A DNA stretch of 64,000 nucleotides. Source: JABMNT01 sp048262655 (GTDB taxonomy: Bacteria > Pseudomonadota > Alphaproteobacteria > Rhodospirillales > Casp-alpha2). Where the stretch lies: positions 186,001-250,000 of the forward strand of contig JBLXEY010000006.1 in the NCBI GenBank assembly GCA_048262655.1. Direction: 5' to 3'. A program made the translations under genes and the position numbers. A model generated the notes under the pieces. That model saw only the letters and a list, made by a program, of their open reading frames with translations, had not been told where the DNA came from and did no database searches. Shown piece after piece: positions 1 to 8,558 of this stretch. Every line of letters starts with the position of its first letter. Position 1 is the stretch's first letter.

Positions 1-650
1 CGATCACCGATTTTCTTGGCAGATTTCATGTCATGGGTAATCGTTAGGGCCGTGGCGCCGACCTTTTGATTTACGGCGACAATCAGGTTGTTAATGACAT
101 CCGCCATGATGGGGTCAAGGCCAGTGGTCGGCTCGTCAAAAAATATAATTGCAGGGTCCGTTGCAATGGCTCGGGCAAGGCCAACACGTTTTTGCATGCC
201 GCCTGACAAATCAGCTGGCGATACGTCGGCAAGTTTGGCGTCCAACCCGACGAGAGATAGTTTCTCTATCGCAATGTCTCTGGCGTCTTTGCGGCCAACC
301 CGGTTCTCAGAGAGCAGTCCAAAAGCGACATTCTCCCAGACAGGAAGACTGTCAAACAAGGCCGCAGCCTGAAATAGCATACCGATTTCGCTGTTGACCC
401 GTTCCCGGTCCGCTCCTGTCATCCCGACAACGTTCTCGCCATTAATTGCAATGGTGCCGCTGTCCGGTGTCAGCAAACCCTGAATGCATTTTATGAGCAC
501 CGATTTGCCGGTTCCTGAACCGCCAATAATACAAATGCTTTCCCCTTTTGCGACGTCCAGGTCAACACCGTTTAACACCGTTTTAGTGCCGAAGGACTTG
601 CATAATCCTTTGACGCTAATCATTGGGTCTTGTGAGTCCGCCATGGTCAT
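1..650 (-). CDS. mlaF: Phospholipid-transport ABC ATPase MlaF (3' end outside window)
   Basis: ATPase subunit of the Mla (maintenance of lipid asymmetry) transporter, which moves phospholipids between inner and outer membrane. About 216 codons are visible; the C-terminus runs off the left edge. Seen in order: Walker A GGSGTGKS, Q-loop MLFQAAALF, signature LSGGMQKRV, Walker B IIFFDEPTTGLDP and H-loop ITHDM. The Q-loop and LSGGMQ forms are typical of MlaF rather than of importers in general. The ATG at 650 overlaps the mlaE stop (ATGA), so the two are translationally coupled; an ATG two codons later is an alternative. The remaining mla genes would lie to the left, outside the window. Confidence 0.93.
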   Translation of the reverse strand, partial: MTMADSQDPMISVKGLCKSFGTKTVLNGVDLDVAKGESICIIGGSGTGKSVLIKCIQGLLTPDSGTIAINGENVVGMTGADRERVNSEIGMLFQAAALFDSLPVWENVAFGLLSENRVGRKDARDIAIEKLSLVGLDAKLADVSPADLSGGMQKRVGLARAIATDPAIIFFDEPTTGLDPIMADVINNLIVAVNQKVGATALTITHDMKSAKKIGD

Positions 651-1420
651 TTCGCAAAGAATATTTCGGTTAATATATAATCTGAACACAGGATCAGAAT
701 CGAAGCTGAAACCACGGCATTTGTTGTCGCCATGCCAACGCCTTGCGCGCCACCTTTAGAGTGATACCCGTGATAACACCCCATCAGTGTCACGATAAAT
801 CCAAATGCGGACGCTTTCACCAGACCTGAAAAGACGTCAGAAAATTCGAGAAAATTCATGGTGTTCTGAATATAGTTTGACGGGTTGAAACCCAGCTTGT
901 GAACGGCAACAAGATACCCGCCAAAGACACCAATGATATCTGCCACAAGGACCAACAGCGGCATCATGGTAAAGCCCGCAATTAAGCGCGGTGCAACCAG
1001 ATACTTCATCGGGTTCGTTGACAGGGTCGTGAGCGCATCTATCTGTTCGGTGACACGCATGGTGCCAATTTCCGCGGCCATCGCTGCGCCGATCCGCCCG
1101 GCGACCATGAGACCCGCTAAAACCGGCCCCAATTCGCGTGTGATCGATAGCACAACCACATTTGCAATGGCACCTTCGGCGGAAAACCGGGCGAAACCGG
1201 TATAACTCTGGAGCGCCAGAACCATCCCGGCAAAAATCGCGGTGAGGCCGACAACCGGCAAGGAATAGTACCCAATTTCGATCATTTGTTTGCCAATGAT
1301 CCGAAAATAGAAGGGGGGGCGCAGACAATGTCCGACGGCACTCAATGTGAAGATTGATAAGCGTCCGGCCGCAGCCAAAAAGCCAAGAAACACGCGACCA
1401 ACGGTTTGTAGAAAGTTCAT
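647..1420 (-). CDS. mlaE: Phospholipid-transport ABC permease MlaE
   Basis: Inner-membrane permease of the Mla lipid transport system, 257 aa, the usual length for the MlaE/DUF140 family. The N-terminal amphipathic segment is followed by about five hydrophobic stretches, and the central family region (TRELGPVLAGLMVAGR, then AAEIGTMRVTEQIDAL) is intact. It lies 19 bases downstream of alr and overlaps mlaF by 4 bases. The order alr-mlaE-mlaF is common in alphaproteobacteria. It works with MlaF, and with an MlaD-type substrate-binding protein that is not in the window. Confidence 0.94.
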   Translation of the reverse strand: MNFLQTVGRVFLGFLAAAGRLSIFTLSAVGHCLRPPFYFRIIGKQMIEIGYYSLPVVGLTAIFAGMVLALQSYTGFARFSAEGAIANVVVLSITRELGPVLAGLMVAGRIGAAMAAEIGTMRVTEQIDALTTLSTNPMKYLVAPRLIAGFTMMPLLVLVADIIGVFGGYLVAVHKLGFNPSNYIQNTMNFLEFSDVFSGLVKASAFGFIVTLMGCYHGYHSKGGAQGVGMATTNAVVSASILILCSDYILTEIFFAK

Positions 1421-1439
1421 ACGCGAAAAAGGCCCTTAA

Positions 1440-2543
1440 TTAACTCTTGTATACACGATGATAGCGCGTCCCAAGGTTGGTTAAAATCTCGTATCCGATG
1501 GTGCCCGCTTCGTCTGCCAGATCATCAATGCTATGATGCTGTCCGATCAGTTCGATCCAAGCCCCGACATGGCATAATCTAACCGGAACATCCGATACAT
1601 CAAAGGATATTAAATCCATTGAAACGCGACCCGCAATCGGAACGCGATGTTCGCCAATATAACCGCAGGTGTTTCCAGATAGGGACCGCAAGTATCCGTC
1701 GGCATAACCAACCGAAAGAGTCGCTATTTTTGCGTTTTCTTTGATCTTGTAGGTTGCGCCGTACCCGACTGTTTCGCCTCTTCGGGCATTTCGGATTTGC
1801 ACGATGCGCGCCTTGAGTTCAACTGCCGCGCGCATTGGATTCAGGGTGTCAGGTGTCGGGTTAACGCCATAAAGTGCGACCCCTGGACGGGCCAGGTCAA
1901 AATGGTAGGGGGCACCCCTGAAGATACCCGACGAGTTGGCAAAACTGGCCGCCCCCATGGGCAGAACGTCACGGGCTGTCTTAAAGGCCTGTAATTGCGC
2001 CCCGCTTTGCGCACTGTGGAGTTCGTCTGCTGAGGCGAGGTGGCTCATAACGTTTTTGATCTCTAAACCTTTGATGATATCCGGGTCATTGGCGACTTCA
2101 CGCAATTCATCCGGTGGCAAACCCAATCGTAACATTCCCGTATCGACATGAATGTCGCAGGGCAGGGGGTGAGCCTTTGTAAATGCTTGCCAGGCACTAA
2201 TTTCACGCAGGCTGCCAAGAACAGGAATTAATCGATGTTCCTGATAGACGTCTCCGGCTCCCGGCATCAGACCGTTGAGGATATGAACTTCGGCATCGCC
2301 AACATATTTGCGAAGACGGATGCCCTCTTCCAGGTGGGCAACGAAGAACTTGGTGCATCCGGCTTGGGCCAAGGCTCCGCCTACTTCTGCGGAACCCAAA
2401 CCATAACCGTTGGCTTTAACTACCGCGGCACACTCTGCCGTCGCCAGTTGCGCCTGCAAAATTTTGTAGTTTTCGACAATCGCCGCCAAGTCAACGGTCA
2501 GGACGGCTCCGGCGTGTGCTTCAGGGATCTGTGATGCTACCAT
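1440..2543 (-). CDS. alr: Alanine racemase
   Basis: PLP-dependent interconversion of L- and D-alanine, supplying D-Ala for peptidoglycan. At 367 aa it is full length. The N-terminal TIM-barrel begins with the PLP motif VVKANGYGLG (Lys43 would form the Schiff base). The C-terminal domain carries GYGATY, with the second catalytic Tyr, and the RVSMDLISFDVSD segment of the family. The start at 2543 is an ATG 48 bases after dnaB, so alr is probably in one transcript with dnaB. Antisense frames inside it are shadows. Confidence 0.95.
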   Translation of the reverse strand: MVASQIPEAHAGAVLTVDLAAIVENYKILQAQLATAECAAVVKANGYGLGSAEVGGALAQAGCTKFFVAHLEEGIRLRKYVGDAEVHILNGLMPGAGDVYQEHRLIPVLGSLREISAWQAFTKAHPLPCDIHVDTGMLRLGLPPDELREVANDPDIIKGLEIKNVMSHLASADELHSAQSGAQLQAFKTARDVLPMGAASFANSSGIFRGAPYHFDLARPGVALYGVNPTPDTLNPMRAAVELKARIVQIRNARRGETVGYGATYKIKENAKIATLSVGYADGYLRSLSGNTCGYIGEHRVPIAGRVSMDLISFDVSDVPVRLCHVGAWIELIGQHHSIDDLADEAGTIGYEILTNLGTRYHRVYKS

Positions 2544-2590
2544 GATGCAAGGAAATTAGTCGCATTCCGCATGGAGATCAATCAAACCGA

Positions 2591-4141
2591 TTAACTGTCG
2601 TCATGTTGCCAATCGTGGTCACCAAATCGGGTGAACTCACCATTGAAGGTCAGGGTTACGTCACCGATGGGGCCATGGCGTTGTTTTGCGACGATCACTT
2701 CAGCCAAGCCTTGAATTTGAGCCAGGTTTTCTTCCCATTTAGCTTCACGTTCAAAATATTTGGTTTCGTCTTCTTCAGCGCGACGGCCCGGCTTTTTCCG
2801 TTCCATGTAGTAGTCTTCACGGTAGATGAACATAACCACGTCGGCATCTTGCTCAATTGATCCCGATTCCCGCAAATCTGATAGTTGGGGCCGCGGTGGA
2901 TCACGGCTTTCCACCTGACGAGACAGCTGTGACAAGGCGATCACCGGCACACTGAGTTCTTTTGCAAGGGTCTTCAACCCTCGGGTGATCTCCGAGACTT
3001 CGTTGACACGGCCATCGCTCCGAGAGTTTGGATTGCCAGCGATCAGCTGCAAATAGTCGACAATAATAACCCCAAGATTATGTTGGCGTTTCAGGCGTCG
3101 GGCCCGCGTCCGCAATGCGCTGACAGTCAGCGCCGGTGTATCATCGATAAAAAATGGAATTTCATGGAGCGTGTTGGCGCAACTGGCGAGCATTGAAAAC
3201 TCGTCATTGCTTAGCAGGCCCTTACGCATTTTGTCCGAGGAGATATTTGATTGCTCTGACAAAATACGAGCTGCCAACTGTTCGGCGGACATCTCCAACG
3301 AGAAGAAACCAACGACTGCACCTTCTTCGCCACCCGAATTTGCATAGTTATAGGCGACATTGAAGGCCATGTTTGTGACCAGCGCTGTTTTGCCCATGGA
3401 TGGGCGTCCAGCAAGGATAAGCAAATCAGAATTATGCAGCCCACCCAATTTGGTATCGAGATCACGGAAACCGGTGCCTACACCAGCCAATCCTCCCTCA
3501 CGACGATGCGCAGCGTCAGCAATGCCAATGGCTTCGACGATCGCGGTCTTAAAGTCCTGGAAGCCGCCTTCCGTATCGCCTGATGTTGCCAGATCATACA
3601 GGCTTTGTTCGGCTTTTTCGATTTGGTTGGTTGCCGTTTCGTCAATATCGCCGCCATAGGCGCTATTGACCATATCTTCGCCCAGATTAATGATTTCGCG
3701 TTTGAGATACAGGTCGTAGACGATGCGCCCGTATTCCTGCGCATTGATCACGCTGGCTGCTGCACTTGCCAATTCAGCCAAATAGGCAGGCCCGCCAATT
3801 TCGGCCAGTTTTTGGTCGTGCTCAAAAAAACGTTGGAGCGTGATGCCATCAGCAATCTGCCCGCGCTCTACCAGCTTTGATATGGCCTCATAAATGCTGC
3901 CATGACGTTCGTAGGCAAAGTGCTGAGGTAGCAGAAATTCTGAGATTTTTTCGTATGCTCGATTGTTAAGCAATATGGCTCCGAGCAATCCTTTCTCTGC
4001 CTCAAGATTATGAGGCATGGATCGAAACGCCGGGGTTGATGGATCGCTAAGTGCGACATCACCGATCATTAAATCGGCGTCGGGCATCTCGGCAAAACCG
4101 GGATCTGCTGGGTCAATATCGGGGGGGAGTGTAGTTGGCAT
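2591..4141 (-). CDS. dnaB: Replicative DNA helicase DnaB
   Basis: Hexameric 5'-3' replicative helicase, 516 aa. The N-terminal DnaB domain covers roughly residues 42-145 (SMPHNLEAEKGLLGAILL onward). The RecA-like C-terminal domain carries Walker A GRPSMGKTA at about 245-253, Walker B VIIVDYLQLI, and the C-terminal arginine region GPIGDVTLTF. About 40 acidic residues precede the conserved start of the N-domain, a modest extension. In many alphaproteobacteria dnaB directly follows rplI; here two unrelated genes (4312-6407) lie between them. No intein is present. Confidence 0.96.
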   Translation of the reverse strand: MPTTLPPDIDPADPGFAEMPDADLMIGDVALSDPSTPAFRSMPHNLEAEKGLLGAILLNNRAYEKISEFLLPQHFAYERHGSIYEAISKLVERGQIADGITLQRFFEHDQKLAEIGGPAYLAELASAAASVINAQEYGRIVYDLYLKREIINLGEDMVNSAYGGDIDETATNQIEKAEQSLYDLATSGDTEGGFQDFKTAIVEAIGIADAAHRREGGLAGVGTGFRDLDTKLGGLHNSDLLILAGRPSMGKTALVTNMAFNVAYNYANSGGEEGAVVGFFSLEMSAEQLAARILSEQSNISSDKMRKGLLSNDEFSMLASCANTLHEIPFFIDDTPALTVSALRTRARRLKRQHNLGVIIVDYLQLIAGNPNSRSDGRVNEVSEITRGLKTLAKELSVPVIALSQLSRQVESRDPPRPQLSDLRESGSIEQDADVVMFIYREDYYMERKKPGRRAEEDETKYFEREAKWEENLAQIQGLAEVIVAKQRHGPIGDVTLTFNGEFTRFGDHDWQHDDS

Positions 4142-4311
4142 GATCCGAGGAACCTAATGACTTCAATCGACATTGGATAGAGATGATTATAAGGAGTTAT
4201 GAGGAACACAGGGGAAAATATTCAAAAAGCGCTCTTGACTGGGGATATGTGGACGGAATGTGGATAAAATCTGCGGTTCTTGCCCCTGATGATTTTTTAT
4301 TGATCTGATGA

Positions 4312-5976
4312 TCAAACAGTTTTGTCGACGACAAGATCGATTAAGTTTGGTCCCGGATTCGCAAATGCAGCCTCAAGGGCCGGTCTCAGATCTTTCGCTT
4401 GGGTAATTCGCACCGCGCTGACCCCCATGCCACTTGCAATTGCGGTGAAGTTAAGTGCTGGAGAGTCAAAGTCCATGCCCACGTAGTTGGTGTTGTCATG
4501 AAAGGACAACAAACGCTTTTTTAAAATTCGGTAACTGGAATTATTGGTAATGATATAGGTGATGGGTAACTTGAGATGGGCCGCTGTCCATAGTGCTTGA
4601 ATAGAAAACATGGCGCTTCCATCGCCAATGACGGCGCAAACCGGGCGGCTCGGGTCTGCGAGTTGTATGCCGATGGAGGCTGGTAACGCCCAACCAATTC
4701 CGCCGCTGGCAAGGGCATGATAGTCATGGCGTTCTCGGTAGGGCCGCAGGGCCGTCAGTTTTCGGGTTGAGGTCAGCCCCTCATTGACGACAACGGAATT
4801 GTCAGGAAGTGCTTCGACAATTTGCATCATTGCCCAGTCCGGAGCGAGTGGCTCAACAGTTTCTTGAATTGCGATGCTGGACATCAACTTATTGCGCGAA
4901 GTGCTCCAGTTCTTCGCTTCATATTCGGTCTGCAACGTCAAAGCGCGTTGTTTCAATTCATGCCCGCCGCGTTCTCGAAGAATTGGCAGCAAGGCACTGA
5001 GTGTGGCTTGGAGATCACTTCGCACCGCCATTTCTGCGGCATAATTTTTCCCCATATCCCAATCAACCAACCCCAAGTGGACAACTCTCATATGTTCCGG
5101 CATTGGATCGGTCTCGCTATACACCGACATGCGGAGCGGATCAGCGCCAAGAACGATCATCAAATCATAGGGCTGCAAGACTTTACGCACGTCGCCTTGA
5201 TCTCGGCTTAATTCTCCCATGTAGCAGGGATGCTCAGATAGAAAGTGGGAGCCGTAGCCGACCGATTGTTGATAGGCGGCAGCCCCCAGTGTTTCCGCAA
5301 GATCAGCCGCTTGCGCCAGTGCATCCGATTTAACAAGTTCGTCCCCGGCGATAATAACGGGACGCTTGGCCGATAGAAGAACATCGGACAAATCTTGCAA
5401 AACAGCGGGTGCGGGTTGGGTTTTCGTTTCAACCCGGGTTGATTTGCCAATGGACATGGAGGAGACATCGTTCAAGACATCGCCCGGTAGCGAAATAAAA
5501 ACCGGGCCTGTTGGCGGGGTCATGGCGATTTTCGCGGCACGCCGCAAAGTTCTTGGGATATCTTCTATGCGGGTAACTTCAGTCGCCCATTTGACGACCG
5601 GTGTCGCGATCGGGACGAGTGGATCATAGAGCAGAGGTTCCATTAAACCATGGCCCTGTTCTTGCTGCCCGGCTGTGATGATAAGGGGCGTGCCGGTAAA
5701 ACGGGCATTGTAAATGGAGCCGATGGCGTTTCCCAATCCGGGGGCAACATGGACATTACACGCGGCCAATTTGCCTGACGCCCGCGAATAACCATCGGCC
5801 ATGGCAACAACGATTGATTCTTGTAATCCCAGAATATAGTTGAGGTCCGGATGTCCCTTAAATGCATCCATAATCGGCAATTCCGTTGTGCCAGGGTTGC
5901 CAAACATGTGCGTAATCCCCTCGTCTTTAAGAATCTCCAGGAATAAAGAACCACCAGATCGGGAATTGGATGTCAT
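4312..5976 (-). CDS. ThDP-dependent decarboxylase-type enzyme (benzoylformate decarboxylase / acetolactate synthase family)
   Basis: 554-aa thiamine-diphosphate enzyme with the three-domain PDC/ALS fold. Seen: the GNPGTTELP loop at residues 26-34, Glu53 in LQESIVVAMADG (the conserved ThDP-activating glutamate), and His76 in NVHVAPGLGNAIG. That His aligns by eye with the catalytic His70 of benzoylformate decarboxylase. The C-terminal ThDP motif GDG...NN is complete. The GNPG and His pattern favours a 2-oxo-acid decarboxylase (MdlC-like) over a true acetolactate synthase, and no ilvN-like small subunit is beside it. The substrate cannot be read from sequence. It is divergent from the EncFtn gene and not part of the flanking backbone. 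Confidence 0.8.
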   Translation of the reverse strand: MTSNSRSGGSLFLEILKDEGITHMFGNPGTTELPIMDAFKGHPDLNYILGLQESIVVAMADGYSRASGKLAACNVHVAPGLGNAIGSIYNARFTGTPLIITAGQQEQGHGLMEPLLYDPLVPIATPVVKWATEVTRIEDIPRTLRRAAKIAMTPPTGPVFISLPGDVLNDVSSMSIGKSTRVETKTQPAPAVLQDLSDVLLSAKRPVIIAGDELVKSDALAQAADLAETLGAAAYQQSVGYGSHFLSEHPCYMGELSRDQGDVRKVLQPYDLMIVLGADPLRMSVYSETDPMPEHMRVVHLGLVDWDMGKNYAAEMAVRSDLQATLSALLPILRERGGHELKQRALTLQTEYEAKNWSTSRNKLMSSIAIQETVEPLAPDWAMMQIVEALPDNSVVVNEGLTSTRKLTALRPYRERHDYHALASGGIGWALPASIGIQLADPSRPVCAVIGDGSAMFSIQALWTAAHLKLPITYIITNNSSYRILKKRLLSFHDNTNYVGMDFDSPALNFTAIASGMGVSAVRITQAKDLRPALEAAFANPGPNLIDLVVDKTV

Positions 5977-6051
5977 GAGATGTCGTCCTCAGCATAATAG
6001 GTAAACAGAACTGAACTTGTCTGTGCTGAAATCTTATTAGGCTTACGCAAC

Positions 6052-6082
6052 TGGACAAGTTATTTCTGCGATCTACTATAAT
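6052..6082 (+). promoter_or_regulatory. Candidate sigma-70 promoter for the EncFtn gene
   Basis: A perfect -10 hexamer TATAAT lies at 6077-6082, and TGGACA (5 of 6 to the -35 consensus) at 6052-6057, with a somewhat long 19-base spacer. The in-frame ATG at 6081 falls inside the -10 box, so it cannot be the translation start of a transcript from this promoter. This supports the start at 6120. Confidence 0.5.
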
Positions 6083-6119
6083 GGTTACGTATTCGGTCGA
6101 TTTAGATATGGAGAAGATT

Positions 6120-6407
6120 ATGGCAAACGAAGGTTATCACGAGCCCATCGAAGAATTAACGGACGAAACCCGAGACATGCATCGGGCAATCACCTCATTG
6201 ATGGAAGAACTCGAAGCCGTTGACTGGTATAATCAACGAGTAGATGCTTGCAAAGATAGCGAACTGAAATCAATTCTTGCGCATAACCGAGACGAAGAGA
6301 AAGAGCATGCCGCGATGGTTCTTGAATGGATCCGTCGCAAGGACCCAACTTTTGACAAGGAACTCCGTGACTTTTTGTTTACGGATAAACCCATTACGCA
6401 TGAATAA
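6120..6407 (+). CDS. EncFtn-type encapsulated ferritin-like protein, lacking a targeting tail
   Basis: 95-aa helical protein that matches, from memory, the Rhodospirillum rubrum encapsulated ferritin (EncFtn) along nearly its whole core. Conserved blocks are MEELEAVDWY (28-37) and ILAHNRDEEKEHAAM (52-66). The ferroxidase ligands Glu30, Glu60 and His63 and entry-site Glu29/Glu32 are present (numbered from Met at 6120). Known family members form annular decamers that oxidise Fe2+ inside encapsulin shells. This one stops right after the PIT motif (KPITHE), where R. rubrum continues about 25 residues to an encapsulin-targeting peptide, and no encapsulin gene is nearby. The start at 6120 is chosen for its GGAGAA ribosome site (6110-6115) and family alignment. 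Confidence 0.88.
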   Translation: MANEGYHEPIEELTDETRDMHRAITSLMEELEAVDWYNQRVDACKDSELKSILAHNRDEEKEHAAMVLEWIRRKDPTFDKELRDFLFTDKPITHE

Positions 6408-6487
6408 GGAGCAGGTTTACGTCGCGACTAAACACCTTGGTCGAGGGTGAGCAAGGGGACCTGGCAACTTATGTGATTGGTCATAAA

Positions 6488-6519
6488 AAAAGCGGTGTAC
6501 CAAACGATACACCGCTTTT
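6488..6519. terminator. Bidirectional rho-independent terminator between EncFtn and rplI
   Basis: A perfect 12-base-pair inverted repeat (AAAAGCGGTGTA at 6488-6499 and its complement at 6508-6519) with an 8-base loop. The stem ends in an A-run on one side and a T-run on the other, so it can terminate both the plus-strand EncFtn transcript and the minus-strand ribosomal operon. Confidence 0.85.
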
Positions 6520-6541
6520 GTTATATTAAGGCGTCTGAAAA

Positions 6542-7189
6542 TCAGGCGTCTTTATTTTCTTCTTCTGCTTCAGGGGCAGCTTCTTCATCTGGAGCAGCGC
6601 CTTCTTCAAAGACAGCTTCAGCCTGTTCAAGAACGGCCTCATCAGCGTTGGCTTCTGCTTCAATAGCTTCCGCTTCAGCGCGAGCTTCTTCTTCTGCCTG
6701 ACTTAACAGTGCCTTGCCCGTTTCAGATTGAATTTTGGCTTCTTCAGCTGAGCGCGCAACGTTTGCCGTTATCGAAATCGACACTTCGGGGTGCAGGGAT
6801 ACTAGAACGTCATGGAGACCCAAATTCTTGATCGGAATATCTTGCCTAACCTGAGTGCGCTGGACCGTGTAGCCGTCAGCTGTCAAAGCATCGGCAATAT
6901 CACGTGCGTTAACAGATCCGTATAATTGACCTGCATCGCCAGCCTGGCGTACCAAGACAATGGACACATCCGTCATTTTTGCTGCAACGGCTTCTGCTTC
7001 ACTCTTCTTCTCTAGGTTAATGGCTTCGAGTTGCGCCCGCTGGACTTCAAAATGAGCCTTGTTGGCTTCCGTTGCCCGCATTGCTTTTTTCTGGGGTAAC
7101 AGAAAATTCCGTGCAAAGCCTGGCTTGACCTTAACAACATCACCCATTTGTCCAAGCTTCTCGATGCGTTCCATCAAAATTACTTCCAT
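6542..7189 (-). CDS. rplI: Large-subunit ribosomal protein bL9 with long acidic tail
   Basis: bL9 of the 50S subunit, which binds 23S rRNA. The N-domain begins MEVILMERIEKLGQMGDVV with the family signature around GFARNFLLPQKKAM, followed by the connecting helix and C-domain ending near residue 150. At 215 aa it is about 65 residues longer than usual. The extra C-terminus is almost purely Glu/Ala/Asp, as is common in alphaproteobacterial bL9, but it is long here. Last gene of the rpsF-rpsR-DUF2232-rplI operon, followed by the terminator at 6488-6519. Confidence 0.97.
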   Translation of the reverse strand: MEVILMERIEKLGQMGDVVKVKPGFARNFLLPQKKAMRATEANKAHFEVQRAQLEAINLEKKSEAEAVAAKMTDVSIVLVRQAGDAGQLYGSVNARDIADALTADGYTVQRTQVRQDIPIKNLGLHDVLVSLHPEVSISITANVARSAEEAKIQSETGKALLSQAEEEARAEAEAIEAEANADEAVLEQAEAVFEEGAAPDEEAAPEAEEENKDA

Positions 7190-7282
7190 GTTTCTCTCTC
7201 CTGCCGGCCCGTTGGGCCTGGGTCTAGTGGTTTAAATGAACACATGTCCATTCTTAGTTTTGGGCTGATGCCCATCATAGGT

Positions 7283-8284
7283 CTACTCTACAGGCGATTG
7301 CCCGTCTTCATCGTCACTCTCGTTCTGGCGATCGCGAAGTCCGAACCATTGTTCGACAACGCCAACGCCACAGACCACAACTGCGGCCCAAATCTGAACA
7401 ATTAATACCACGTACATTCCAATAAGAACGGCACGTGTTTGCGCAATTCGTCGGGCCAGCGAATGTATGACTGCCAAGCCCAAAAAGAAATAAGGTACAG
7501 CGAACACCATGGTCACATTATAGGCGATATAGCTGAGCTCCTCTGCACCAATGACGCTGCCACCGAGTGCTGTCGCTGCGGCAACAATCAAAGGCCAGGA
7601 TAACCACTGCGGAAGATCAAGCTTCGCGTAGGCGGGCGTCGGCCTCAGGTTCTGCGAGGTTTTGGCCAGAATAGACTGTGCAATTACACCGTTTATTACC
7701 ACCATAATGATCCAAATGGCACCGATGGCACCTGGGAAAAATGCGCTGAGCCTCGAGACGGTGATGTCTTTTGCCTCAGGTCCCATTTGCGGCATCATAA
7801 TTTGGAAGATTTGTCCCAAATAAAGATTAACCTGCCCCTTTAATCCTGCATCACCTGCCGTGAGGCTGGCGATCAGGATAAAAGCACCGCCCAATAGCGA
7901 AAGAACGCTCAGAGCAAGGCCGGGGGATTGCCAGTGCGTGTGATCTTTTTCTTCAGACGATTCTACTGGCTCCGAAGGTGCTAGCGACGTTCCGCCGCTG
8001 GTTGAGCCGAGAATGGTCAAGCGGGTAATGACCCAGGCTGGCAACGCCTGAACCATTCCGAAGACCGCTGCGGCCAAAAGGCCCCCAAAGATACCGATTG
8101 CACAAATGCCCGTTCCCGCAGCAAGAACCGCAGCTCTTGGGCCGAGCGATAACCCGACCAACAACAGCGGAACAATTGCAAAGTAAACGAACATGGCTCC
8201 GAACGCAGAGCCGCCGTAGATAGCAGCCACAGCGACGGCACTAAACAGACCACCACCAATAGCGATCAGCACGTCGCGTGACAT
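7283..8284 (-). CDS. DUF2232 family integral membrane protein
   Basis: 333-aa polytopic membrane protein with about eight hydrophobic segments, a Ser/Glu-rich hydrophilic insert around residues 100-118, and an acidic C-terminus. It belongs by context and appearance to the DUF2232 family, which in alphaproteobacteria lies between rpsR and rplI as here. It starts 25 bases after rpsR. The function is unknown; the fold class resembles small-molecule (ECF/YybS-like) membrane proteins, but no substrate can be inferred. Confidence 0.8.
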   Translation of the reverse strand: MSRDVLIAIGGGLFSAVAVAAIYGGSAFGAMFVYFAIVPLLLVGLSLGPRAAVLAAGTGICAIGIFGGLLAAAVFGMVQALPAWVITRLTILGSTSGGTSLAPSEPVESSEEKDHTHWQSPGLALSVLSLLGGAFILIASLTAGDAGLKGQVNLYLGQIFQIMMPQMGPEAKDITVSRLSAFFPGAIGAIWIIMVVINGVIAQSILAKTSQNLRPTPAYAKLDLPQWLSWPLIVAAATALGGSVIGAEELSYIAYNVTMVFAVPYFFLGLAVIHSLARRIAQTRAVLIGMYVVLIVQIWAAVVVCGVGVVEQWFGLRDRQNESDDEDGQSPVE

Positions 8285-8309
8285 ATCGGTTTCCTTATTC
8301 GGCGTTACC

Positions 8310-8558
8310 TTATTTCAGCACATATGGCATTAAAGCCATAAAACGCGCCCGCTTGATTGCCCGTGCCAATTCCCGTTGTTTCTTGCCTGAAACAGCAGTG
8401 ATACGGCTGGGGACAATCTTGCCACGTTCGGAAACGTAGCGAGACAGCGTGCGTGTGTCTTTATAATCGATCTTCGGCGCATTCGGGCCTGAGAAAGGGC
8501 AGCTTTTGCGACGACGGAAAAAAGAAAGACGACTTGGTGCAGAACGTTCTTCGCTCAT
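8310..8558 (-). CDS. rpsR: Small-subunit ribosomal protein bS18
   Basis: 82-aa bS18, which binds 16S rRNA with bS6 on the platform of the 30S subunit. It has the expected basic core: FFRRRKSCPFSG, YKDTRTLSRYVSERGKI and RRKRAR-like motifs (SGKKQRELARAIKRARFMAL). The ATG overlaps the rpsF stop codon by 4 bases (ATGA), giving translational coupling of the two partner proteins. Confidence 0.97.
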   Translation of the reverse strand: MSEERSAPSRLSFFRRRKSCPFSGPNAPKIDYKDTRTLSRYVSERGKIVPSRITAVSGKKQRELARAIKRARFMALMPYVLK

